NCBI RefSeq assembly: GCF_000699445.3
Contig: NC_067197.1
Coordinates: 7,136,152 to 7,200,151, forward strand
Length of the DNA stretch: 64,000 bases
Direction of reading: 5' to 3'
Origin: Schistosoma haematobium
Lineage: Eukaryota; Platyhelminthes; Trematoda; Strigeidida; Schistosomatidae
A model generated the notes under the pieces. That model was given only the letters and a program-made list of their open reading frames with translations. It ran no database searches and was not told the DNA's origin. Made by a program: the position numbers and the translations under genes. Shown one piece after another: positions 37,701 to 48,349 of the stretch. Positions within the stretch are counted from its first letter, which is position 1. Each line of letters begins with the position of its first letter.

Positions 37701-39992
37701 TCGGATCTCGCGAGACGGAGTCGTGGTTGCTCACCGATGGGGAGTTCCATACTAGGATGAAACGGCCACTCAGTGTTTCCAGGTTTTCATGATGGTCTAG
37801 CTTCAAGCAAATCATGATTTCAACTATCAAAACTTATCCATTTGACTAACATAGAGTTAAAAGAATTCATGACAATGCAATAGTTTGAGATGAGCTTCAG
37901 TAAGAAAAATAAAAGCTAAAATGATGGTGCGAAAGGATTGTGTTTTTCATCATTTATTATTCAGTTTGAAATCATTCTGATTTTATTGAATAAAATCTCT
38001 ATCACAAATTACTGAATTATTTAATTAAACAAGAGTCACTCTACAAAACAGGCTATTATTAGAATGAGGGTTTGTGGAGATTTAGTAATTTTTAATAGTT
38101 GAATTCATGAATTTATTTAAGCTGGATCACCATTGAAAACCTGCGCACTGTTGAGGAGCCCCACACTAGAATGAAGTGGCCATCCGGTGTTTCCAGGTTT
38201 TAAATGGTGATGTAGCTTAAATCGAATTACAAACTCAACTATTAAAAAACAGACTACGCTACATGCTGGAAAAATGTAAACGTGATACATTACAGTTGTT
38301 GTCAAAAGATTATAACGTAGATGCTTTACTATATTTCACCTATAAGTATACATTATATACTTAGAGTCATAAGCATAGAGCTGACTTAAAATATTCCAGT
38401 TAACAATCGAATCTCATGAGGCGGGATTGTGGATCCACACTTCTGAGGAGTCGCAAAATAGAACGAAACTGCCGTCCAGTGCTTCCAGGTTTTCCATGGT
38501 GGTCTAGCTTCAATTGACTCATGATCTCGACTATTGAAATAAATATTTGTTATTCAATGTTGATAGGATATTTTTAAATGTGTTTATTTTTGAATATTTC
38601 GCTTTGCGTCTTCTCAACTTCGTAAACAACACCCCCGCCGCAAGAAGGCAATGAGTAGGACTTCTCTGGCAGGGGTTGTATTCATGTGGCCATGTAAGAG
38701 CATTTAAAGAGAGAGAGGGCTGGCTGTCCCCTCTCTCGGCCGTACCAGGGCATTTTAGGGCTTGAATTGAGATGTCTAACTGGTTTATCTGACACCATTA
38801 GTTACTGAGACATAGGCTTAGTAACTAAGTAAATTTGATAAGTTGTAGTCTCTACCCATTTAGTCACTGATTTACAGTAACTAACTAACTTGTTTGCTAG
38901 GCACAATACTTATTATTAATTGTAAGCATTTATTTCCTCCTATTACAAGTATCCGAAGCTAAAACCGACCAATCACTGTGTTTTGTCTATGCTGTTTTAT
39001 GAGAATGTCCAAATTCTGTCCTCATTGTCACCATTAGTCAAATAAAAACGATTAGAACTGTTGGTAGTGGGATTTGTAGCCTGATTTCTATGTAAAATTG
39101 AAAGTATGTAACAATGGAATATATTTTATGATTCACAGTATTCTGATGCGATACGAATTTAGTATCATACAAATATTTATTCTTACAGATTTTAAGTGAC
39201 AAACTGATTTTAGTTAGACGTCTGAAAACATAGAATCCCTGGAAGGCTGTTTAACTAAGTATAGAGCATTTCAACAGTTCTCACCCACGGTTTTACACTC
39301 GGGAGTCGAACTCAGGACTGGTTTTATACTCGTACGCTTAAGCTCTAGATTACTATGTCTGCATTCAATGGTGTGAATGCATAACTTTAATTAATTCATG
39401 AAATTTAGCAGCCGTCAATATATATTCGTTCTGTGTGTATTTTATTCTAAATTATATGTTAACTAACAAGTTGTACAGACATCATGCAACACTTTATGTA
39501 TGACGATCTGGATTTAAAATATCCATCCAAAAGTATGATTGATCCAATTAACAAGAACTCTAAAAATCATAAGTCTCAATTATTATATTATTATCTTTCT
39601 TTATTAAGTGGACAGTTGTTTACAGCTTTTATTTAGTAGATTATTACATCTTTTTACTTTTAAAACTATTACACAACGTAAGCTCTTGATGATCTTTGAC
39701 TACTACTACTACTGTGGTGTGTGCTACTTATATTGACATAAGTAGTATATGATGTTAGTCGTCAACAGAAGATCGGGAAGCAGAGTGACAAGAGGGTCGA
39801 ACAGTAAAGAATGGAAACAAAATGCAATTTATATTAAAATGCAAGAACAATGAAGTCTGAGTCATTTTGAGACAATTGGTGGACATTTTGCAAATTAAAC
39901 ATTTACTTTATGATTGTTAGATTTTATTAACAAGTCCTGTTATTTTTGTGCTAAATACATTCGATTGTCCCCACTAGTGATCTTGTTCACTA

Positions 39993-40051
<59 letters not shown>

Positions 40052-42980
40052 AATGTTGCGACACCCCTTTCTTATTCAATGCTTAAAAGCTTTGATTACA
40101 TTAAAATAACACCCTTCCATGTATAAACCCTTATACTCGTTACCTAAAATCTGTTGATAGTCATAACTATATTATGCAACCCCACTTCATTTTCGTTAAC
40201 TTTCACTTGAAAAAGTTTGACTATCTTTGATAATTTTATAAACTCATTCTATTTTACTGTAGACTATTACATGTAAAATTTCAGAAAATGATATCGTCGA
40301 AAAGATAATTTCCTTTGCTAAAACAACATTCCTTTTGATGAATCAATGAACTTCTTTCGTTGGGTCAAATTGTCATTATTCATAAAATAAGATCTTACGA
40401 ATGTTTTTCAGCTTTCAGTATCTACTCATCATCTTTGATGGAGTAAGTTTTTCTATCAAATCAGCTTCTACAAATTTCATTTCATTCACTGTATACTAGA
40501 TGGATAGATTTTGATTGAAATCATGAATTAATCTAAGTTAAACCACCGTTGAAAATCTAGAAGTACTGAACATTATTTTTGTCCTAGTGTGGAATTACTT
40601 GGCAGTGCTTGTCTACAACCACGCATATGGGAATCGAGTTCACTATCTGAAGTCTTCCACGCGAATGCTCAATTTCTGTAGACCACTGAATCGGTCTCTG
40701 ATGGCGTTGATGCCTAACTTCGATCAATCCATTTCACATTGTCCTTGATGGGTAACTGCCTCAAATCTGAGATGGATTTGCTCCACTGGCCATGAGGTCT
40801 CACTAAAACTCTGAAAATCTCCTCTCGAAGCTAGTCTCTGGTGAACACATGACAATTGTCAATAAGGGGTTGTTGAGATTGTTGAATTTGATTGAAATCA
40901 TGAATGGATCTAAGACGTATGTATTCCAAATACAATTATCCTTTATTTCTTCAAAGGATAGACAATTAGGAAATTATTTCGATAACTACATTGTCTCCGT
41001 TCGAGTTTCCAAGTATTTATCGTATCGCTATGGTTTGGAAACGTTTTTTATAAGAACCACACTTAAGTATACATATACAGTTTGCGCTCGTAATTATTTA
41101 GTTCAAACAAATCTTAGACATGATGATTTCCTTAAAATACAAACAGATGGCTGAAATGTCCAAGGAAAATAATCTCAATAACCGAACAGATATTACATCT
41201 ACTAACTTGATTTTAATCTAAAATATGGATATGAATTAGAGTATTATGGTACTTGGATGTCCTGGTTCTTATTATATCTGTATATTGTTGAAATCACTTT
41301 AATTATGATATAAAATTGGTTTCGTATAACTTTATAACATTTAATAGTTGAATTCATGAGTCAGTTGAAGCTAGACCATCATGGAAAACCTGGAAGTACT
41401 GGACGGCCGGTTCGTCCTATTGTGGGACTCCTTAGCAGTGCGCATCCACGATCCCGCCCCCCACGAGATTCGAACCCAGGACCTATCAGTCTCGCGCCAG
41501 GCGATTAACCAACTAGATCACTGAGCCGGACGATATCCAACGGTGTTAATGTCTTCCAGGTTTTCCATAGTGGTCTAGCTTCAATTGACTCATGATTTCA
41601 ACCAGTGAAATATATATAATTAATTAGTTACTAACCTGTATGTGTTCTAATATGTACATACATATTACTATAATGTCTTGTTGTATAATTACATAATTTA
41701 CATTTTAATAATGATTCACCTGTACTAGTTGCATGGGTTTTTTGTAAATGTCTTAACAAATTTTTTTCAAATCGAAAACATTTATGACATAATGGACATA
41801 ACATATTTTGATCTAAAATAAATTCATTAAAATTTAATGGTGGAGAATATGAAATAGATGGAATTGTATTAGTAGTAGTAGTAGTAGTAGTAGTAGATTG
41901 TAATTGTAATTTTGTATCATCAATAATTTCATTGAAATTGGATTTATTCAATGATATAAATGATGAATTCATAATTGTATGTTTAGTATTCAAAGAACAA
42001 TCAGTGATTGGTGGTGGTGGTGGTGTTGTTGCTGCCGCTGATAATGATCGTGATGGGGATGATGATGATGATGATGTTTGTTTCCAAATTGAACTATTTT
42101 GATATAATTCAGGATGATAATTTTCTGTACAACATATATCTGACCATAAAGGGTTACATTTAGAATGATATATTTCGGGTATATTAAATGAAGTCCTATA
42201 TGAATCTAAATGATACTTATTATCAACATGAAAATCTGTATTATTATTATTATTATTATTTTCATCATTGAATTGTACTGTTGCTTCTTCAAGAGGTAGA
42301 TTATCATCTAATTTCAATAAATGATTACTTTCATGGTTTATATTCTTGATCAAAGTGTTGTCATCATATAAATTATTACAATTGATTGATTGATTTAACC
42401 ACTGATATAAGCAATTTCTTGACTCATAATTATTATATACATTAAACTGATGATATGGTTCAATGATATTTGTTGAGGATAACAACGATGGTGATGATGA
42501 TGTTGATGACGACGACGATGATGATAATGATGATGATGACGATGCCCAATCTTTGTTAGATGATAAATATTCAAATAGTAAGCTATTTAATTTATTCAAA
42601 TATTTTTTGATTAAGGCATTTCTATGAGTTAAATCGATTAGATCTGGATTTGTATGGTTTCCGTTACTATCATTACCATTATTATTATTAACCGGACTAT
42701 TAGTAGATTGTAATCTAGTCATTATGTAATTATCATAATTTGATAAAATTACATTCTGTAAAGTTTGTCGAAACAATTCTGTTCTCATTAATTTTGTCCA
42801 GGTAAATAATAATAAAGGGGATGGTATAAATTGTTGTATATAATAATATTGTTTTGTATAATTTTGAAAAATATTTACCTCATAATTATCATTTATGATC
42901 TTCTTATTCGGATCATTATTATTCTGATCATTGTTAAACTTATCATAATCACTATGGGGATCTAAATGATTGCTGAACAT
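29983..42980 (-). CDS. C2H2 zinc-finger protein, two visible exons, about 664 residues
   Basis: Likely nuclear DNA- or RNA-binding regulator; no orthologue recognised. Coding join, in minus-strand order, is 42980-41636 then 30632-29983. The first 390 residues are low-complexity (Asn-, Ser-, Thr-, Pro-rich) with a few ordered-looking pieces such as PSPLLLFTWTKLMRTELFRQ. Three C2H2 fingers follow, at about residues 395-416 (CPLC...HLQKTH), 427-447 (CKLC...HIRTH) and 455-476 (CSAC...HIRSRH). Spacing is C-x2-C-x12-H-x3/4-H in all. The junction recreates linker TGDKPY. The C-terminal 190 residues are basic then Ser-rich, with YYYYHYYYYNYW and an Asn/His-rich end. ATG at 42980 follows an in-frame TGA by 17 codons (possible acceptor-like AG between), so a further upstream exon cannot be excluded. 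Confidence 0.8.
30891..31300 (+). mobile_element. family C SINE with tRNA-like promoter and intact hammerhead, inserted in SINE-B
   Basis: 410-bp insertion bounded by the 14-bp direct repeat TGGTTGAAGTTAGA (30877-30890 and 31301-31314). Holds tRNA-like 'ggatagctcagtagtaacg' and 'gggatagaatcc', a hammerhead, and a segment 'gcattcgatctgca' present twice about 306 bp apart, so it contains slightly more than one tandem unit. Part of the unit is also inverted (30892-30920 against 31162-31190). Confidence 0.8.
31110..31166 (+). ncRNA. hammerhead ribozyme, family C, all core bases intact
   Basis: Type I layout. Stem I ACCTTG/CAGGGT with one G-U pair, core CTGATGA at 31123-31129, stem II GTGC/GCAC closed by CAAGTA, GAAA at 31144-31147, a minimal stem III closed by CCGT, and cleavage triplet GTC with the scissile bond after 31155. 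All invariant positions of the family are satisfied. Confidence 0.8.
32250..32543 (-). repeat. SINE-B copy with 11-bp flanking repeat
   Basis: Right arm 'ataatatccacaaaaacc' and left 'tttgagatcatgagtcaatt'. tRNA-like region present. The hammerhead core is deleted (no CUGANGA). Flanked by ATTTATTTATT at 32239-32249 and 32544-32554; low complexity weakens this as a target duplication. Confidence 0.65.
33090..33764. mobile_element. SINE-B inverted dimer inserted as a unit
   Basis: Minus half (33090 to about 33435) and plus half (about 33455-33764) face each other tail to tail with shared 'gtgactagtggag' in the centre. Flanked by the 13-bp direct repeat AATCAATGAATTG (33077-33089 and 33765-33777). 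Both tRNA-like regions are recognisable; the hammerheads are degraded (ATGAGGA in place of CTGAGGA). Confidence 0.75.
34030..34135 (+). repeat. SINE-B right-arm fragment
   Basis: 'ttccaagttttccatggtgg', 'caattgacttatgaagtt' and 'aatctccacaaaccca' match the right terminal arm only. Confidence 0.6.
34136..36292. other. intronic sequence with compound triplet microsatellite
   Basis: No exon seen. Positions 34637-34722 are a run that passes from ACT to AAT to AAG units. Confidence 0.55.
36293..36690. repeat. Penelope-like terminal segments (inverted plus direct)
   Basis: Minus copy 36293-36385, an inverted partial 36391-36440, then a plus copy about 36540-36690. Each keeps 'gctcagagaacaaaa' and most keep CTGATGA with a nearby GAAA. 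Confidence 0.6.
37289..37334 (+). other. G-rich purine tract (possible G-quadruplex)
   Basis: Runs of 8, 3, 4 and 4 G separated by one or two bases, then GGAGAGGAGAGGAGGGGG. In the intron of the zinc-finger gene, C-rich on the sense RNA. Confidence 0.6.
37505..37835 (+). repeat. SINE-B copy
   Basis: Left arm, body 'tggattggtcgaagttagac', tRNA-like 'cttagtggtctagtggttaa' and 'gggttcggatctc', then a broken core (CCGATGGGGAG) with GATGAAAC. Confidence 0.75.
38055..38250. repeat. SINE-B fold-back remnant
   Basis: Two opposed terminal arms with only the hammerhead region between them (TGTTGAGGAGCCCC); the tRNA-like region is gone. Confidence 0.65.
38395..38545 (+). repeat. SINE-B fragment with hammerhead core
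   Basis: CTGAGGA at 38443-38449, then GAAA and GCCGTCCAGTGC. Core intact; stem II mismatched (GTCG against GAAC). Right arm present, tRNA-like part truncated. Confidence 0.65.
38600..38768 (-). repeat. repeat D copy 6 (fragment)
   Basis: 'cttcgtaaacaacacccc', 'tgagtaggacttctctggca' and 'ccgtaccagggcatt' match the front part of repeat D. Confidence 0.65.
39170..39420 (-). repeat. diverged SINE-B copy
   Basis: Order of arm, hammerhead remnant, tRNA-like ('gggagtcgaactcagg') and 'aatgcataactttaat' is kept; sequence strongly diverged. Confidence 0.5.
39994..40050. repeat. (ACT)n microsatellite
   Basis: About 18 near-perfect trinucleotide units. Confidence 0.9.
40505..40910 (-). repeat. diverged SINE-B copy followed by a second arm
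   Basis: Arm 'gattgaaatcatgaatta', decayed hammerhead and tRNA-like remnants, then the far end ('tctcactaaaactctg', 'gaagctagtctctggtga'). A new arm starts at about 40865. Confidence 0.55.
40925..41154 (+). other. open stretch of unknown origin
   Basis: About 76 codons open on the plus strand with a mixed residue composition (RVSKYLSYRYGLETF, YLVQTNLRHDDFLK). No start, partner exon or known domain seen. Opposite strand to the zinc-finger gene, inside its intron. May be chance or part of an unrecognised mobile element. Confidence 0.2.
41341..41612 (-). repeat. SINE-B copy
   Basis: Well-preserved tRNA-like part (gagattcgaacccagg in plus) but a broken core: minus strand has CTAAGGA and GAACC where CTGANGA and GAAAC are required. 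Ends 24 bases from the zinc-finger splice donor. Confidence 0.75.
41636..42980 (-). CDS. zinc-finger gene, first visible exon (N-terminal region and two fingers)
   Basis: Starts MFSNHLDPHSDYDKF. Contains simple-sequence coding tracts (Ser runs from TCA/TCG repeats, Thr run from ACT repeats at 41871-41897, Pro run, Asn runs). Ends with fingers CPLCHKCFRFEKNL...HLQKTH and CKLCNYTTRHYSNM...HIRTH and then T plus one base; donor G|GTTAGT at 41636/41635. Confidence 0.82.
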
Positions 42981-43120
42981 TTGAATAATATGATGTATAC
43001 TTGGGTTATATTGTATAAATCATAGATTGTTTATTAAGGATACTGACAGTTAGAATAATGATGAATTATTCTTATTCATTTAGAAACTGTATAATAAAAT
43101 AAAAAATGGAGAAGATTTAT
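42981..43120 (-). other. 5' flank of zinc-finger first visible exon
   Basis: AT-rich; an in-frame stop lies 17 codons upstream of the ATG. No promoter motif can be supported. Confidence 0.35.
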
Positions 43121-43124
43121 AGCT

Positions 43125-43290
43125 CAGATGAATGATTTTGATGGAGTTTTGTTCTCTAATCTGAATGGTTTGATCATGAAGCTTTCATCGTTCCTCTGAA
43201 CGACATCATCAGCACAAACGTCTATTTGAAGAACGATGAAAACTTCACAACCAAACCATCCAGCTCAAAGAACAAAACTCCATCAAAAAT
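43125..43290. repeat. Penelope-like terminal segments, inverted
   Basis: 'gatggagttttgttctct' at the left and 'agaacaaaactccatc' at the right form the ends of an inverted repeat. CTGATGA remnant in the middle on the minus strand. Confidence 0.6.
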
Positions 43291-43449
43291 AAGAAGTAAA
43301 TGAATTCAATGAAGAGATGTTTATGATTCTTTTTTAAAAAGAAAAGACACAATCTCCAATTACCGAATCCATATCTTATGTAACATACTTGATTTCTAGT
43401 GAAGAATGTAATGATACAATTTAGAATAAAATATACGAAAATTTTGATG

Positions 43450-43655
43450 AAAATTAGCATCATGAACTAGTTGATTTCAGATAGAGAACTATTGGAAAGT
43501 ATAGAGCAATTGATAGTTATTTTGTCCTGGTATGGGACTTTACAGGAAATCTTCCAACGACCTTCTCTGGAGTCAAACTCGTGATCTTCAGATTACTGAG
43601 TTAGTGACATTTAATAGCTTACATCTCCGGGTTCAATTAATTCGTGACATTATTG
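43450..43655 (-). repeat. diverged SINE-B copy
   Basis: 'ttttgtcctggtatgggac', 'ggagtcaaactcgtgatctt' and 'ttcaattaattcgtgacatt' in family order. Confidence 0.5.
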
Positions 43656-44389
43656 TTGTCTATAAATAAGAGGGGTAAGTTTGCAACTAAATGGAATGTG
43701 AGTGCTGGATAAAATTGATTCCTTTCAATCACCCATGATATTTAATCATGTTTATTTTTCTGTTAATATTTTGTGTACAATCGTCTTGTTTTATTAGAAA
43801 TAAAAACCTATTCATCTGTGTACCTGAATTTTCAGTCTACAATAAACTACTGGTCTTTTATTTGATCTCAGATCATACGACGGCTTAAACCAATGTTCTT
43901 GTAAGCAGCTATCATTCGATCCCATTGTATCCCTACATATCATTCATTGACAAGCATTGTTTTACCTTATTTTAACAATCGCAAATTTGATCATGAAATC
44001 AAGAAACTTTAATCCATAACTTTATACTAATGCCAGTCCTTGAATATAAGCTATCTTAAAATTGAACGATATCTCTGAAAAGATCAGGAAGAAGCCTATG
44101 CAAATTCTACATACTGATTTCATTCAAATATCGCATACTCATATCTTTTGAAATATAAATATAATGTACACAAGTACCTATCAGGTAATTTAATAATGAT
44201 GTGAATAACAGTCTAGCGGTTTTTAGTATGCAATTTGTACAATTTAATGTTTGGACTGGGAAGGAAATAGGGTTAAATAATTCTAAGAACTGATAACTTT
44301 GTAACAAAATATTATATTTGCAATGATCAGTCACTGAGTAGTGACCATTGTCATCTTGTACAGTTCTTGATGATAATTTTGTTACCTGT
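43656..44389. other. intergenic, no gene seen
   Basis: AT-rich; nothing assigned. Confidence 0.4.
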
Positions 44390-44758
44390 CCCTTCCTACA
44401 ATCTAGATATTTCAACAAGTTATCTGTTTTATTGATTGTTTTAACACATCATTATATCTATTCATTGCATAACCTATTCAGATGCCGTTCTGAAAATTGT
44501 ACAACATTTCATTGTACAAGTTACAAAAGAGACCAATCAGAGACATCGTGGTTGCTGGAAATATGCATCAGAAAGAATGTACATTATTTCGATGTCATTT
44601 GACTGAAATGCTAACTTCCAACTGGTGATCACTCAATACATTATCTTCAGGATCTACCAAGAAGTAAGAAACGGAACCTTGTTGAATTACATTGTGCTGA
44701 GAATTCTACATTGTACCAAAAATACAATACTGAATAAAGCTAATAAATAAATAAACAT
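44390..44758 (+). repeat. repeat R4 copy 2 with AATA tail
   Basis: 'gatatttcaacaagttatc', 'attgtacaagttacaaaag', 'tgtgctgagaattctac' and an ending of 'aataaataaataaac'. Confidence 0.75.
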
Positions 44759-44774
44759 GTACGTTAATACATAT

Positions 44775-45150
44775 TAATTTCAATGGTTAAGATCATGAGT
44801 GAGTTGAAGCTAGACCACCATGGAAAACCTGGAAGCACTGGACGGCCGTTTCGTCCTATTATGGAACTCCTCAACAGTGAGAATCCACGACCTCGCCCCC
44901 TGCGAGATTCGAACACAAGACCTACCAGTCTCGCGCACGAACTTTTAATCACTAGACAATTGAACCGGCATCCAATGGTGTTAATGTCTAACTTCAACTA
45001 ATTCACGAAATTGAGCGATACATCCACCATTGTCTTCAGTGAGTTACTATCTCACAACAGACCTGGTTGAACTCCACTGGTCACTACTTCTCACTAGAAC
45101 TCCAGGAAATACCTCTTGAATCCAGTCACTAGTGAGCATATGTTGATTAA
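44775..45150 (-). repeat. SINE-B copy, long form
   Basis: Arm, hammerhead with C3 changed to U (minus strand TTGAGGA...GGACGAAACGGCCGTC), tRNA-like region, then the long far end 'cacaacagacctggttgaac' and 'gtcactagtgagcat'. Confidence 0.8.
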
Positions 45151-45152
45151 TA

Positions 45153-45240
45153 TCAGATGGGTTTTGTGGATATTATAGTAATTCCAACTGACTCATGATT
45201 TTAACCATTGAAATTACTATAATATCCACAAAACTCATCT
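45153..45240. repeat. SINE-B terminal arms forming a hairpin
   Basis: 'gatgggttttgtggatatta' and, 50 bases later, 'taatatccacaaaactcatc' are inverted complements with one mismatch over about 32 bases. No body between them. Confidence 0.75.
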
Positions 45241-45378
45241 GATAATAAATATTAATTTAAAACTATTACTTAGGGTTAAGTTTAATAATGTGACAATGAA
45301 ATAACTGAAATACAATAGAAAAGGTGTGGAAATACTCTACTCATATTACTTATTACTAAAGGTTGAAATCTTTTGCAG

Positions 45379-45660
45379 ATTATTTTTATCAAATTAAAAC
45401 TTTACAGAGCATTTAGCCATCCCATTATAAGACGCTTTTTTGATAACGTTTATAGGAAATCAAAGATAGTGTTGAATGATGATAAGAATTTATTTCAAAA
45501 ATCGATTGAATTTGAAAATGTTGGCTACTGGATTCCAATTCAAGGATACAGTTATATAGGATCATGGGTGGATATTACTATGGAGTTTCAAATAAAAAGT
45601 CAAATATGTATCCAATATTCCTTGATTTGTTATAGTTTTCCAATCACTACAAACCAATGA
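45379..45660 (+). other. possible exon or mobile-element reading frame of unknown function
   Basis: 93 codons open to TGA after an acceptor-like 'atcttttgcag'. Residue mix looks protein-like (FSHPIIRRFFDNVYRKSK, FENVGYWIPIQGYSYIGSW). Family not recognised; no donor or neighbouring exon seen. Confidence 0.25.
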
Positions 45661-46290
45661 ACAATGGACAACTGTTTTATTCTGATATAGGATTCCTCAG
45701 CGCGAGATCGAATGTTTTAGGCTCCTAGGGCTTCCAGGTTTTCAGTAGTGGTCATATTAAGATAAATTATATTTTTAACTTTTTTAATGTTATGTATGCC
45801 GATGATTTAATGAACTCAAGAGCCCTTACAAAAGGGTTAAAGCCAGTTGTATAGGCAACTGACACTAAATTCGAGTAGATCTGTAATATTTAGTTTGTAA
45901 TTTTTTTTCCGAGTCGTATATTATATAAAGAGATAGGAAGCCATCGTAATAGAATTAATACATTAAACATATTGCATGAGGTGACAGACGATATCGTGGA
46001 AGAAAATTGATCAAGAATCATTTGTATATGAAGATGTGAGACTTTTAATCACTGTGTAAAAATATTCTTCGTATATGATAGTGTAATAATATATTTCTTA
46101 TCATAAACTACTCAGTCAGTAATCAGTTTGTTTAAAACGTTAGAGTAATGATACTTATGAATTTCTCATATACACTTTAAATGCTAATGGGTTAAATGGA
46201 TATTAAATGGGAAATTTGTTACTATATTTTAGCTTAAAGTCACTGTACTGTGATGAATAAAGACACCTTTTGTATAGCTATTATTATCAG
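45661..46290. other. intergenic with SINE-B scrap
   Basis: A fragment near 45660-45760 ('gggcttccaggttttcagta') belongs to SINE-B. The remainder is unassigned. Confidence 0.45.
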
Positions 46291-46870
46291 AAATATTATT
46301 AGAATGGGGGTTTGTGGAGATTGTAGTAATTGTAATAGTTGAATTCATAAGTTTATCTAAGCTAAACCACCATTGAAAACCTAGAAGCACTGGACGGCCG
46401 TTTCGTCCTAGTATAGAACTCCTCATTAGTGGGCATCCACGATCCCACACCAAAGCGACTCGAATCCAACACCTTCGCTGTTGCGTCTGAACAATCAACC
46501 TCTATCTAGGCCACCGTGGCGGCATCCAACTGTGTTTATGTCTAACTTTAATCAATCCATGATTTTGCTCAACCCTTCATCCATTTTCTTCAATGAGTAG
46601 CTATCTCACACCCAACACAGTTTGAACTCCACTGGTCACAGTTTCTCACTAGAACTCCAGGAAATCTATCCGTTGGATGCCGCCTCAGTGGTCCACAGGT
46701 TAAGAGTTCACGTGCGAGACAGAAGGTCTTGGATTCGAGTTCCTTAGCGGGAGATCGTGGATGTACATTTCCGAAGAATCCCATACTGAAACGAAATGGT
46801 CATCCAGTGATTTCAGGTTTTTAGTGGTGGTCTAGCTTTAATCGACTCATGAATTCAATTATTAAAATTA
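46291..46870. repeat. SINE-B inverted dimer
   Basis: Minus half 46291 to about 46660, with tRNA-like region 'gactcgaatccaacacc', and plus half about 46665-46870. The minus half is the closest relative of the plus half at 62.7-62.95 kb. Hammerheads degraded. Confidence 0.75.
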
Positions 46871-47025
46871 TCAGGTTTATCAAACTTCCCAGTTTATTAA
46901 AAAGGAGACAATCTGAATAAAAATTGTCATTCGTTCTACAGTTTTGCATTCGAATTAATGATTAAAAGTGAGTGATTAAGTTTACGGCCAGTACATTGTT
47001 GAACATTATGGCATATGAATTTAGA

Positions 47026-47286
47026 ATTGCAATGGTTGAGATCATGAGCCGATTGAAGCTAGACTACCATGAAAAACCTGGAAGCACTGGACGACCGTTT
47101 CGTCCTACTGTGGGACTCCTCATCAGTGTGCATCCACGATCTCGACCGTCGCGAGATTCAAATCTAGGATCTATCAGTCTCGCGCGCGAGCGCTTAACCA
47201 CTAGACCACGATCCCGGTCTAGCTTCAACCGACTCATGATCTCAACCATTGAAATTACTATAATATCCACAAAACCCCTTCTGATA
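47026..47286 (-). repeat. SINE-B copy with long terminal inverted repeats
   Basis: Left 'aatggttgagatcatgagcc' plus 'gattgaagctagactacc'; right 'ggtctagcttcaaccgactc' plus 'atgatctcaaccattgaa'. Over 40 bases of inverted complementarity enclose the tRNA-like region and a hammerhead changed to ATGAGGA. Confidence 0.8.
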
Positions 47287-47934
47287 TAAAATTAGGGATT
47301 GGTTGTAAAATAAAGTAAAATTATTAATATTCCCACTAGTAATTTCCATAATGTTCGATAATTCAAAAACTTTTTCCCTAGTTACTATTTATCTGTCTTT
47401 TATAAACAGACTATTGAATATCAGACGGTACTGAAATAATATAACTTTCTAATTCCGGATTCATCAACAGTCAGTATCCACGACTCAGTATAGAATCGAA
47501 CCTTAATACAATTTTCATAATTCAAAGTAAGATCACTAATAATGAAATGGATGTAATTACAAAATCACGTCATTATTTCAGGTAAACATCTACTTTTTCG
47601 AATTACATAATTGAAATTACTTAGCACAGTTATTATAAGTGTTAACTTATAAGTCACATATCCTGCATTGTTGACTGAGCTATATTGATAAGAAATTATC
47701 ACAATAGCCAATTAAGTCGAAGTGTCAAGGCAAATGTGAACTTAACCACTGCCACATAATCAATCTCAGAATCATTCAACAATACATCAAATCCCTATTC
47801 TTAATAACTATCATGAGCACACTAGTGGCTGGCTTCGATAGAGAACGCCTTTATTTCGAGTGAGAAACCAGGTCTAATGGAATTGTATTGTGCCGTGTAT
47901 AAGAAAGGTATTCACCAAAAGCAATTAAAGGTGT

Positions 47935-48100
47935 TCACATAATATCGCGGATTGACTGAAATCAGATATGGGCACCGATAGATCTTCCCTCAATGATCTA
48001 GAAGTGCTCTCGTCCAAGATAGAAGATCCTGGGTTCAATGCTTTTTAGTGGGGTTGTGAATACAAAGTACTGAGGAGTTTCATACTAGAAACAAGAAATG
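47935..48100 (+). repeat. diverged SINE-B copy
   Basis: 'atatcgcggattgactgaa', tRNA-like 'atcctgggttcaatgc' and 'actgaggagtttcatactag', with no GAAA at the right place. Confidence 0.5.
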
Positions 48101-48349
48101 AGTAGTATGTAGTAGGGTTGAAAAAAAGAAGAGTGAAAAATATTGTAAGATCGGATATTTTGTAGGAAACGGAAATATAATCGCCTACTATATTAAAGCT
48201 GTCTTCTTTTCCATAAGTGACTTCTTCATAAATTGGCTTCGTTTTGGATATCAGTGGAGACCACCATGTACTGAACATCTATTTCATCTTAATATGAGAT
48301 TCCGCAAAATAATCACGTTCTCAGTAGTGATTTACATTGAGATAAGACC

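Noticed and set aside
45379..45660. Assigning the 45.4-kb frame to a named protein family
   Set aside because: No motif could be recognised; kept only as a low-confidence open stretch.
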